Assembly: GCA_029817715.1 (NCBI GenBank)
Contig: JARUPY010000190.1
Location: 5,394,001-5,458,000, forward strand
Source of the DNA: Melastoma dodecandrum
Taxonomy: Eukaryota > Streptophyta > Magnoliopsida > Myrtales > Melastomataceae
Direction of reading: 5' to 3'
DNA: 64,000 bases
The notes beneath the pieces are model-generated. The model ran no database searches, had not been told where the DNA came from, and saw only the letters and a program-made list of their open reading frames with translations. This document shows positions 48,697 through 57,774 of the stretch, piece by piece. The stretch's first letter is position 1, and each line of letters begins with the position of its first letter. The translations under genes and the position numbers were made by a program.

Positions 48697-48808
48697 AAAT
48701 CCCGTTACTTGCGCTTCCTTCGATGATTGCATCTCTTCTTTTCGTCATGAAATATTTGTCAATGAAACAAGCCTTGGTTGAGTAGATAAGGAATTTGGGG
48801 TATTTACA

Positions 48809-50692
48809 ATGAGAAACAGAATCTGTAAAGGGTAATCTGTAATGTTTGCCCATTGCACAAGATTGACAAAACGAAAGTTGGGAGGAGTTGTTTAGGAGAT
48901 TACACGACTTCAAAACAGTATTTAAGACATCTAGACAAGGATGGCCTAATCTAGAATGCCATGTTGCTTTGTCAGCAGGTTGAGTTCTTGAAGTGGAGTA
49001 TGCACAGGGTGAGGAGCGAAGTTGACCAGATGAAGAACAGGGTCTACTGGGATGGGGAGGGAGCTGAGAGGGAAGTTTGTATAGCCCGTTCTCCATCTGT
49101 CCCTTTAGGAGGATTTGGCGGCTGTTGGAGTCCTTAACAAAAAAGGAATTGGAAGTGAATTCGACTGTAACATGATTGTCTTGACATAATCTGGAAATGC
49201 TAACAAGTTTCCTCTGTAAAGTAGGAGTGTGAAGAACACTATGCAGATGAAGTGGACCAGACAAGGTAGGGACAGTGGTATGGCCTGTGTGCAGGATAGT
49301 TGCAGAATTACCAGTACCCACCGTAACAGAAGACATACCTTGATACACAAACAAGTGGTGGAGGTCCTCAGAGATGGGAGTGACATGATGTGTGGCCCCG
49401 GAGTCCATAAGCCAAGTATCTGTGGAAGACGATGGGATAGAATGTCCTGCGAGGCTTGGCGAGGGATGATGAGGAAGGTTTGCAGTAGGTAAGGGAGTTT
49501 GGTGTATGGGGTAGAAGTGATGTTGTGAAGGTAAAGGAGAACAAGGATGTGTGTAGGAGGGAGGAGGATAATAGGTAGGATGGGAGGGAGGATAGTAAGC
49601 TGTGTTAGGAGGAGGATATGGGGTGGTAGAATATACTTGTGGGGCAGTCTGAAAAGAGGTATTGAGTCGATGAAAACAATTGACAGCCGTGTGACCAAGC
49701 TTTTGGCAAATTTGACATCTGGGTTTGGGTTTGCCAAAGCTTCTAGGATAGGCATTAGGGCGAAAGGGCTGAACATTGGCGCTATATGACCGAGAGGGTG
49801 GTCGGCCAAGTAAACTAGCATGAGGGGAGACAAGGTGAGGTCTGTGAGAGGTGGCTGGGAAGGATGGTGGAGATTGAGGGGGCTGGGGTTGAGGATTCAG
49901 ATTGTGGGATTCAAGTAGAGGCCTGTCAGTACCAGAGTGAAGAGCAGAGAGCTGTACCTGAGGAATGAAGCTGTCCAATCCCTGTCTCCGTTCCAATCGC
50001 ATCTCGAAGCTCAGCAACAGATTCTGTACCTCATCGATGCTGGGCTGATCCGCTCTGCTATATACAGCAGTGACCACAGAGTCGTATTCGGCTGGAAGGC
50101 CCTCCAGCATATACCAAATGTAATCTCGATATTTAATTGCCTCCCCAACAGCAGAGAGTTGATCGGAAAGAGCCTTCAACGTACTGAGATACTGCTGCAT
50201 GGTTCTGCCATCCTTCCGCAATTGTTGCATTTGGTTTCTCAGATTAATGATGCGGGTTGTAGAGGTGGACTCATAGCGATTCCGCAGTGATTCCCATACT
50301 TCACCCGACGTCTTACAGTATATCACCAAGCTTAAAGGGTCAGCAGTAAGTGCAGAAAAGAGAAGGCTCATCACCATTTTGTCACTACGCTGCCAAAGCT
50401 TATATTCTGGGTTGGGAATCAGACAAGCATCATCAAGAAACAGGGGTGGTGGTAGAGATTTGCCAAAAATGAAATCCTCAAGTCCTCCCGCTATCACCGC
50501 TGCTAGGACTTGCCCTTTCCATAGGGGATAATTGCTGTCGTCCAGTTTTACCATCGAAGAAAAAATACTTGGAGGAATTTGCACCTGGGCTATATTCCCA
50601 GCAAGACTCTGCTCAGAAATACCTGAACCCGGAGTTTGCTGTTGCCCGGAACTGAAGGGAGATGCTGTCTGCATTGGAGTTTGACTCTCCAT
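48809..50692 (-). CDS. Copia polyprotein, N-terminal part (gag, protease, integrase start)
   Basis: 628 codons from the ATG at 50692, 40 bp inside the primer site. A UBN2-type gag domain covers residues 45-240 (starts VKLDDSNYPLWKGQV). One CCHC zinc knuckle, CQICQKLGHTAVNC, is at 326-339. A Pro/Tyr-rich stretch follows, and the aspartic protease active site WLMDSGATHH lies near 427-436. The integrase HHCC zinc finger begins near 579 with WHSRLGHP and ends with CQSC. The frame stays open to the nested insertion at 48808. Confidence 0.92.
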
Positions 50693-50731
50693 CTTATCGC
50701 AGCCTGATATACGTGATTCAACCCTTAATGG

Positions 50732-50743
50732 GCTCTGATACCA
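50732..50743 (-). other. Primer-binding site of the Copia element
   Basis: TGGTATCAGAGC on the minus strand directly follows the 5' LTR. This is the standard initiator-methionine tRNA primer site of plant Copia elements. Confidence 0.95.
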
Positions 50744-51164
50744 TGTAGAAAAGAAGAACAGAGAAGAAGAGGAGGAAGGAAGGAACGAAGCAGAGGAAGG
50801 GATTAAGAAGAACAAGAAGAAGCAGAAGTAAAGAAGAAGAAGAAGAAGAAGAAGAAGAAGAAGAAGAAGAAGAAGAAGAAGAAGAAGAAGAAGACGAAGA
50901 AGAAGAAGACGCAGAGAGAAGAAGCTGATAACGGAGAAGAAGGAAACTTTCTTAATTAATTATTACATCGTTTTCATCTGTCTTATATACACTGTAAGAA
51001 CAGAAAACAGAAACGCGACGCTGCAGGGGTGGGGTGACAGACGACAACCTGCGCGCAGGTTGTTACTCCAGACTGTTACACCTGAAAGTCTGGGCCGCTT
51101 CTGCTTCTGGGCTGTACATTGTCAAGCCTTGTAATATAGTGGCCCGCTCGCTTTCATTTCAACA
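50744..51164 (-). repeat. 5' LTR of the Copia element
   Basis: 421 bp, beginning TGTTGAAATG and ending TTCTACA in element sense, with an expanded GAA tract at about 50829-50900. Confidence 0.93.
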
Positions 51165-51169
51165 CTTTA

Positions 51170-52039
51170 TGTGTCAGGCAAAACAGAAGATGTCACCTCA
51201 GTTCATTTACACCCGCCAACCCAATTGCAGCGGGCGATCCGCTGGTAAACTCGAAGCACTGAGCGCAACGAGTGGCAACAGCTCAGTTCCGCGTCTACGT
51301 CGACGAAAAGGACGAGATTGGGGGACTTTTTTGATTGCTCACGTAAAAATTATTTCCGTCTAAATTCTTTTGGAGGCATAAAATGGAAAAACAGTAAATA
51401 GCACCTCATTTTTGATACTTGTTCATCCCATAAGTAAATAATTTGAATTCTATTTTAATATTGAATTGTCTGTTTATATAATATATTAATTTATTCTTTT
51501 CAGACGTTGGATCGAGTCACCCATTTTTCACGAAGGTAAAAATTTTATCAAGAACAAAGAACAATATTATCAAATTTATAATCATGTTACAAAATATCAA
51601 ATCAAAACTCAAAATACGTTTGTTATACAATATATAATACAATTATATATATAATAGTAATGTAATAGTAGGAGACTTTTTCAAAGAGGGAAGACCGATT
51701 CACAAATATAACTATTAATACTCATTATTGTTTTGATTCTTTTGTTTTATTTATTTTTATATAGGGACCTAAATTTGACACTAAAGTCAATATATAATTT
51801 GACATTTTATAGCTTGATTATAGGCCCAAGCATATTTTGGCATCAAAGCAATTTTCACATATGTTTTCAATTACCTATAATCAAGCTTATATATATAATT
51901 AAAATTAAGAACTTACCTGGCTGAATCACCTCATTTCACTGTTTTTATTGGCTTTTGGTTGGGTTGCTGCTTGTTTGTGGTTTGTGGTTTGTGGACTTAT
52001 TTTTTCTTTACAGTCTTTCAGTGCTGGTTGGGACAAATC
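51170..52039. other. AT-rich intergenic region
   Basis: Right flank of the Copia insertion. Mostly AT-rich, with no gene recognised. Confidence 0.45.
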
Positions 52040-52490
52040 GGGGAATTGTTACGCAAGCATTGCTCCAAGGGATTCTTCATGTATGGTCAGATACAGAATG
52101 AGAGGATGGCCGGGGACCGGGGTACCTAGACCGGTGGACTCGCCGGGTAGTCTTTGATTTGTTCAAACGCGTTCTGGCAGTCCTCATCCCATTTGACAAG
52201 CGCGTCTTTCCTCAAGAGCCTGAATAGAGGCTTGCAAGTTTCTGATAGATTCGAAATGAACCGGGCAATATAGTTTAATCAACCCATCAGGCTTCTAATG
52301 TCCTTGGCGGGGGATTGGTAAGTTCTGATTGGCTTCGATTTAGGACGGGTTTACCTCAATACCCCGTTTGCTGACGATAAATCCGAGAAGTTTACCCGAT
52401 GTTGCTCCGAATACGCACTTTGCTGGTTTAAACGCAATTTAAACTCCCGTAGGTGGTTGAACATGGAGTGGCACACTTTCACACATCTTG
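52040..52490 (-). mobile_element. Decayed Ty3/Gypsy pol fragment (Tat-like)
   Basis: Minus-strand pieces read LREFKLRLN, SLMG then LNYIARFISNLSETCKPLFR, LLRKDALVKWDEDCQNAFEQ and GTPVPGHPLILYLT. They match in order the end of the reverse transcriptase and the start of RNase H in Tat-lineage Gypsy elements. Stops and frameshifts are frequent and no LTR was found nearby. Confidence 0.75.
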
Positions 52491-54181
52491 GTCAGCTTCA
52501 GCAGATTTGAGGGAGAAGGTTTTCCGCATCCTATGATCTCAGTTCGGGTGAGTCTTTTGTCCCTTGTATACAAAGTCCTATTGCACAATGTCGCTTATGC
52601 TTTCGCACTTTCTTTCCTCTAGTGGAACGGAGGTAAACCTGCGGAGATTGGCTACTCACTGAGGTTTAGCGCCAAGGTCACGTCAAGCTGCGATGGTAAA
52701 CTCTTCCTCAGATGAAAATAAAATACTTTTGGTGTTTGAGGTCCCAAACTGTTCGACCGTGTTTAATGTATTGTGAATATGAATATCTCAGCAGCAAATA
52801 TGATTGTAAGGGTGATTTTATCCTTTTCCTGGCAGGATTGAATGGCCTTTAATGTGGTTAATTTGATTTTAGTAGAATTATCTTCGATGACAATCCAAAC
52901 AAGAAATAGAAGCTTTACTAGGCATATTCTGCATACCATGAGCTCTGATACTTCTGAAAGGAGTGTCAATTATCCTGGTTGGAGGAAGGACTGTCATACC
53001 TTTGGGTTTCCTTGATCTATCTATTCAATCCTGTCTCTAATCCTCAATACAAACATGTCATTACATTCTTGTTGGGTCATGTCCGGATATAATCTATTGA
53101 TATTGGTATCATTTGAGAAGACTCGCAACGGAGCACAATGATGATAAATGATTTATGTAGCAGATCTCTCGCATTGTCTGATAAAAAGATGTATCAATGT
53201 TTTATTTAGATCACTCTTTAGGTTATTGCTACTTGCCGCTACTAAAATAAAACATCTTTCATTAGTCTCTTTTCTCCTGATGTGTCAGGCTTTGCAGACA
53301 TTTCAAGTCAAATATGCTATTCTGGAGTCTCTGTATATTCTTACAGGAAGGAAAAGATAATATTTTAAGAATATTGGAAGATGATGAACTTCATTTAGTA
53401 ACATGCCTTGTGACCTGCAGTATATTGTGCGTAACTTTTGTGACTGCATATCTATAAAATTTCTCATTCTTTAATTCGAGCAATGTAAACAATGACAATC
53501 CATCGTATTTTTCTTGAAAGAAGTTTCCATATCAAACAATCGTGTCACTTTGGATGATTTATCCGTTTCATTAAGATTCAAGCTGTTGCTGTTTAGTTTA
53601 GTTGCTGCCTCTATTGATAAGTTAGTCAGATATTCTATTTTGTGAGTGCAGGATCTAAAAGTTCCTTGATACATGGCAATTATCCTGAGAAAATTTGAGT
53701 TTAGAATAATTTCTTTTCATGGTCCTCGTGTATAGAACTGTAAACCTGTTTGTCAATGTATTCAATATCTGTGAGCCTCCCGTGCCACCGAAAATGGCAC
53801 TCTATTCTTCTAAACTTGGCTGTTTCAGCAATTGCGAAGAAATGCAGAGTGCCACTCATGCAAGGTGGTCGATAGAATATGGTGATATAATATGCTCCAG
53901 AGCCTTCCAGGGGTGCTCAGTTCACGCTCAGCAGCTCGAGCATGAGCGCCATTAGGTTATTATTCCTGCACTGCCCTTGCTGGAACGATTTGCTCCTCGA
54001 CATTCTCTTTATTGTCTTTTTGGCTCATCATTATTGAGATACAACTCATGGGGTTGACAATACAATTTATGTAACACAGTTCAGGCAAGCTCAAAGCCGA
54101 AGGAATTGTGATCCTTCGTATTAAAAAGGTATGAAAACCAGGAATCCACTCACAATCACGGGGACAGTCTTACAGTCTTAC
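52491..54181. other. Unassigned region with a possible exon pair
   Basis: On the plus strand two stretches near 52500-52547 and 52622-52711 join in frame across a good GT/AG intron (ISVR then WNGGKPAEIGYSLRFSA). I do not recognise the product and see no start, so it is not called as a gene. The rest shows nothing recognisable. Confidence 0.3.
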
Positions 54182-54598
54182 CGTCCGGGGAGGCGTCATT
54201 GACTGCCACCGCCCTAGGATCTTCCGGTCGCATCCTACTCAACTCAATGGCAGCTGAAGAGGCATCTAAGGAATGGTAATTGAAGTTGATGGCTCCGAGA
54301 GAGGGGATGGAGGAAAGAGGCAATGGGGCAAGGGCACAGCCGATGAGAAACTGGAGAACGTCTTCCCTGGAAAGGCAACAGAACCTGTCACGGTTGGATG
54401 CAGCAGATGGTGAGGAAGGCCGGCTCACGTTGGTAGGAAGGTTATTGCCGCTACTGTTGGATGCATCTGTCGCATTCTTAAGCCACTTCCCGTTGTAGAG
54501 AATTGAGAAACTCTCACTCAAGCCTCTCCACATAACTCTCTTTGGATCGAGAAGACGTTTCACACCCTGCTTCATCATCTCCAGAGCATCTATTAACC
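54182..54598 (-). pseudogene. CBSX6: CBSX6-like gene fragment (one exon)
   Basis: One exon with a pyrimidine-rich acceptor and a GT donor. It matches the C-terminal half of the CBS-domain protein CBSX6: RLIDALEMMKQGVKRLL, FSILYNGKWLKN, RDRFCCLSREDVLQFLIG, LAPLPLSSIPSLGAIN and RPEDPRAVAV. The frame is open throughout. The upstream exon with the first CBS domains and the downstream exon are not seen nearby; a TGD3-like fragment lies immediately upstream. It is probably a displaced fragment. Confidence 0.78.
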
Positions 54599-54884
54599 TT
54601 CCCACAAGGCAAAGTGAATCCACAAAAAGAAAAAAGGAAATGTCAATCCAAATTAATACTCAACAGTAAGTCAGAGGACAAAAGTAACATCTTGCACGAA
54701 CGATGCTCCAATGAGAAGAGCAGCAAACCAATCCTATTCAGGCCAGGTTGATTTTCCAGAAAAAAGCGATACTTCAATAGCTCAGGTCATAATTTGGGGG
54801 AATTGGCAAGGACAAAGAAAACAGAGAGTATTACTAGAAAATGGATACCAGCCACGCCTTCCCCAGAGCTTCTAAACAATCATT

Positions 54885-56140
54885 ACATCGCCTTGCCTAC
54901 GGTGTCATCAATTTTCAAGTGTATGGACCGAATGAGATCTTCAACCACTGTCGATGCTATAAAATCGAGTCCCGCCGTTGGCTCATCATACAATAGCACC
55001 TACAACACCAATCGAGCTCAGGGAATCAGGGAAATAGGATTGATGTGCTATTTTCGTTCGTTGCAATGAGCACCGGGGAAGTAGAGACAATAGTGAAAAC
55101 TGTCACTACCTCCGGCTCTATTGAATCATTTGTGTCGTCACATATAATGGACCGAGCAAGAGCAACACGTTTCTTCATCCCGCCGGACAATTCGGAGGGT
55201 AACCGGTCCTCAACTCCCTGAAAATGGTCTTCGGGTGAATCTTTCATATAGCTGGGGAAATCAAGATGGCTAAAAGAACTAGGCAAATGGTACTCAGGCA
55301 AGTATGTCATACAGCCTTCCTTTTGTGACTCGTGAATCGTGTACATGTAAAGCTATAAGTGGGGGCTCTGATGTTGCAAGTGAGCATAAAAAATTACGAT
55401 ACCGAATAAAATAATTGGGGTCTTAGGCCTTTTATGCTACGAGAGAGACTCATAGGCTAGTCAAGTAATATCGAAGAGACCCACTAAATGCTGCCTACTC
55501 AATCATTTATATCTCAAATATAGTAATTCTCGGCAGATATAACATCAATCTGAGACATTCCAACTGTTTCCCAAAGTCATGCATGAATTTGGTTTAGATT
55601 TTCATGAGACGGTTTGGTAAACAGCAGAAGCATGGCACAGTTGAAGGCCTACATATACCTTCAACCAACTGCAGCCAAGGTCTCAGTCACAAGCTCGGAT
55701 ATCTTCGATTCTGGCATGTTAGAATTCTCATATCTGTCAAAAAACCACAATTTAAGGTAATTGTCTCAACAATTCTATTCGAAGTTAAACATCAGATGAC
55801 AGAAAAACCATCAATCTCATATCTGTCAAAAAACCACAATTTAAGGTAATTGTCTCAACAATTCTATTCGAAGTTAAACATCAGATGACAGAAAAACCAT
55901 CAATTTTTCTTACAGAAGAAAACCAACCTTTTCCCCGAACTGTTAATGAATCAAAGAGTGCAGCTCTCTGAAACACCTGCAGAGAGGAAAATGAAGTTTA
56001 TTTTGGCATTCATTTGATAATATAGCGCAAAACACAACCTTTGATAAGCCAGTGCAAGGAATCGTACCAGTCCTATTCGAAGACCAGACATCTCATTATC
56101 ACCAACTAGACCAGCCCTCTCTGTTCCCATTGTGATATAA
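54885..56140 (-). pseudogene. TGD3: TGD3-like ABC ATPase gene fragment
   Basis: Five exons of the chloroplast lipid-import ATPase TGD3 (ABCI13) are readable in order: ERAGLVGDNEMSGLRIGL (56130-56070), ALFDSLTVRG (about 55980-55925), NMPESKISELVTETLAAVG (about 55739-55660), GVEDRLPSELSGGMKKRVAL (about 55220-55110, containing the ABC signature) and VLLYDEPTAGLDFIASTVVE (about 55003-54885, Walker B). The Walker A exons and the last exon are missing. In the third exon one T is lost before the donor, turning the expected Leu codon into an in-frame TGA. A Ser-rich frame at 56160-56600 could be the old transit peptide, but this is uncertain. Confidence 0.82.
55728..55903. repeat. 88-bp perfect tandem duplication
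   Basis: Two consecutive copies with a period of 88 bp lie across the intron-exon border of the TGD3-like fragment, duplicating the splice acceptor region. Confidence 0.85.
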
Positions 56141-57103
56141 CTCCTCCTCCTCCTTAGCTACAATAAATAATAAAGGACAACTGGAAGGGAAGGAAGAAAC
56201 GTAGAGGCATTGAGTTTTTAAAGCCGGGTAAGAATTCTGATCCTTGCGTGGCTGAATCATGGGTCGTAGCCGTGAGCAAGAAACCGGCTGAAGAAAATGT
56301 GATTTTGCAGAAAGGAGACGCCAAGACGAAGGAGGAGGAGGAGGAGGAGGGACGGGAAGGTGCTGCAGGGGTCACGGCTGTGTGTTGCAGAGGCGGGAAA
56401 AGAAGGATGATCCTGAGAAGAGGCTGGATGAGAATGTGAAGGAAGAGAAGGCTGTGGGGAGATAAGGAACCGGAACAGGAATCAATGGAAGAAAATGGTC
56501 AGTTGGGTTCCTGCATTTGTTCCTTTTTCGGGCTGTTTTCATATTTTGGTTCAGGTGATGATCAGTGAGGATTTTACCTGTGTTGAAATGTAGGACTAGG
56601 AGAGAATGCTGCCATTCCACGAAGAATGAGGAAGGCTCGGGGAGGAAGTGGTGAAGATTTTGGTGTTCGGGGCTCGATTCCTTCGGAGGAAGCCGGAGAT
56701 AACCTGGCCGCCATGGATTGGGGGTTTAAAAGATCGAAGCTTTTCGTGAAATTACGTCTCTATCCCTGGCTTGTCTTCCCTCTCCGAGTTCGTCATTTGA
56801 AAAGAAACCAGCAACGTCTCTTTGGCCTCCCTCTCCTGGGCGGTGAATCCGTTCCGACTGCTGTGATCGAGCCCTAGTCCTCGGATCCCCGTCGTGCTGA
56901 TTCTGGGTAGGTGGTTGTTTTCCCTTTTCATGATTATTTCGAAATCATTCACCGGCAGTTGACTCGACTGCTTGGCTTGTTATGTAAAGCAGGTCGGGGA
57001 CACAGCAAGTGGATGAGGATGCTTGGCATGATCTTGCTTTGAACAATAGCTGAATGGCTACCCCTACTGTGTAGATGCTGGATCGCATCACTCGATGGGT
57101 GTT
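56141..57103. other. Unassigned region upstream of the TGD3-like fragment
   Basis: Contains a GAGGAG-rich stretch (56330-56350) and short frames on both strands; no gene is supported. Confidence 0.35.
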
Positions 57104-57114
57104 GTGCTTGTGAG

Positions 57115-57395
57115 AGTTTTGTACGAAAATACGGTTAGTTTTAAAAAAAATTTACGAAATGTGGTCCGAATTTCGTAAAATACGGTTTTACCGTCGAAGG
57201 GGCGCGAAAAATGCATAAGGAGCGCCTCCTTCGACGGTAAAATCGTATTTCACAAAACTCTAACCGTACTTCGCAAAATTTTTTTAAAACTAACCGTATT
57301 TTCGTATAAAACTCGTGTTTGTATCGTATTTTATGAAACTCGAATCGTATTTCGCAAATTTTTTTTAAAACTAATCATATTTTCGTATAAAACTC
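57115..57395. mobile_element. Hairpin MITE (Mutator-type TSD)
   Basis: 281 bp with arms that fold on each other (57115-57206 against about 57223-57315). The right arm is partly duplicated again to 57395. The termini are AGTTTTGTACGAAAATA and its near complement. An 11-bp direct repeat GTGCTTGTGAG flanks it (57104-57114 and 57396-57406). Confidence 0.75.
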
Positions 57396-57406
57396 GTGCT
57401 TGTGAG

Positions 57407-57774
57407 TCGGGAAATTATGTTTTGAGATGTGGCTTGGCGTGTCGTGTCCGAAGCTACTACACACATGTTTATGTCTCAGTAATGCCTTTGCCTTTGAATT
57501 TTTACAAGGTGTTTCGCAGTCGCTAGCAAACAAATAAATTGCAAGCCGCAAAGTTGGGGTATGTGCTCTCAATGGCACTATCTGCTATGATACATTACAC
57601 AAAAAATATTATCGCAACATGAATGAATGAGCAACATCTACTTGTATAAAATCTCTCTTTTGCTTAGAGATGACTCGCCTCAAGTCTGACAGAACTGCAT
57701 TCTGAACAAGCTGTGCCATGTTTCAGGGCGAATCGCTCTCCGCCTGGTAAGGGTAAATAGCTAGTCCCCTCCAG
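57407..57774. other. 3' flank of the TWD40-2 gene
   Basis: Holds the minus-strand 3' UTR; no other feature is seen. Confidence 0.4.

Larger units (their letters stand above)
35944..48808 (-). mobile_element. Large non-autonomous LTR element (LARD) with Tat/Ogre-like termini
   Basis: 12.9 kb with near-identical LTRs of 4068 and 4061 bp. It is flanked by a perfect TSD ATGAG (35939-35943 and 48809-48813) inside the Copia polyprotein frame. Element sense is minus: the LTR begins TGTAAATACCCC and ends GCGCGTACA. A primer site (44723-44740) and a polypurine tract (40012-40024) sit next to the LTRs on the correct sides. The 4.7-kb interior has no recognisable gag, protease, RT or integrase. Long LTRs with a non-coding interior are the definition of a LARD. 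Tat/Ogre affinity is inferred from the primer site and LTR start. Confidence 0.9.
44748..48808 (-). repeat. 5' LTR of the LARD, with captured gene fragments
   Basis: 4061 bp, near-identical to 35944-40011 with the same segment order and the same captured gene fragments. By eye the divergence is of the order of one percent. Confidence 0.92.
32739..51164 (-). mobile_element. Ty1/Copia retrotransposon, Ale/Retrofit-like, split by a nested element
   Basis: Both LTRs, primer site, polypurine tract and a full polyprotein frame are present. The LTRs are 32739-33135 and 50744-51164. The 5-bp target duplication CTTTA is perfect (32734-32738 and 51165-51169). The polypurine tract (minus-strand ACGGGGAAG) abuts the 3' LTR at 33136-33144. 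Without the nested insertion the element is about 5.6 kb. Small size, a single zinc knuckle and the domain order protease, integrase, RT, RNase H place it in Copia; the Ale/Retrofit lineage is inferred. Confidence 0.93.

Noticed and set aside
35944..48808. Segmental tandem duplication of a 4-kb locus
   Set aside because: TG...CA-type ends, the 5-bp TSD outside both copies, and the primer site and polypurine tract inside show they are LTRs of one element.
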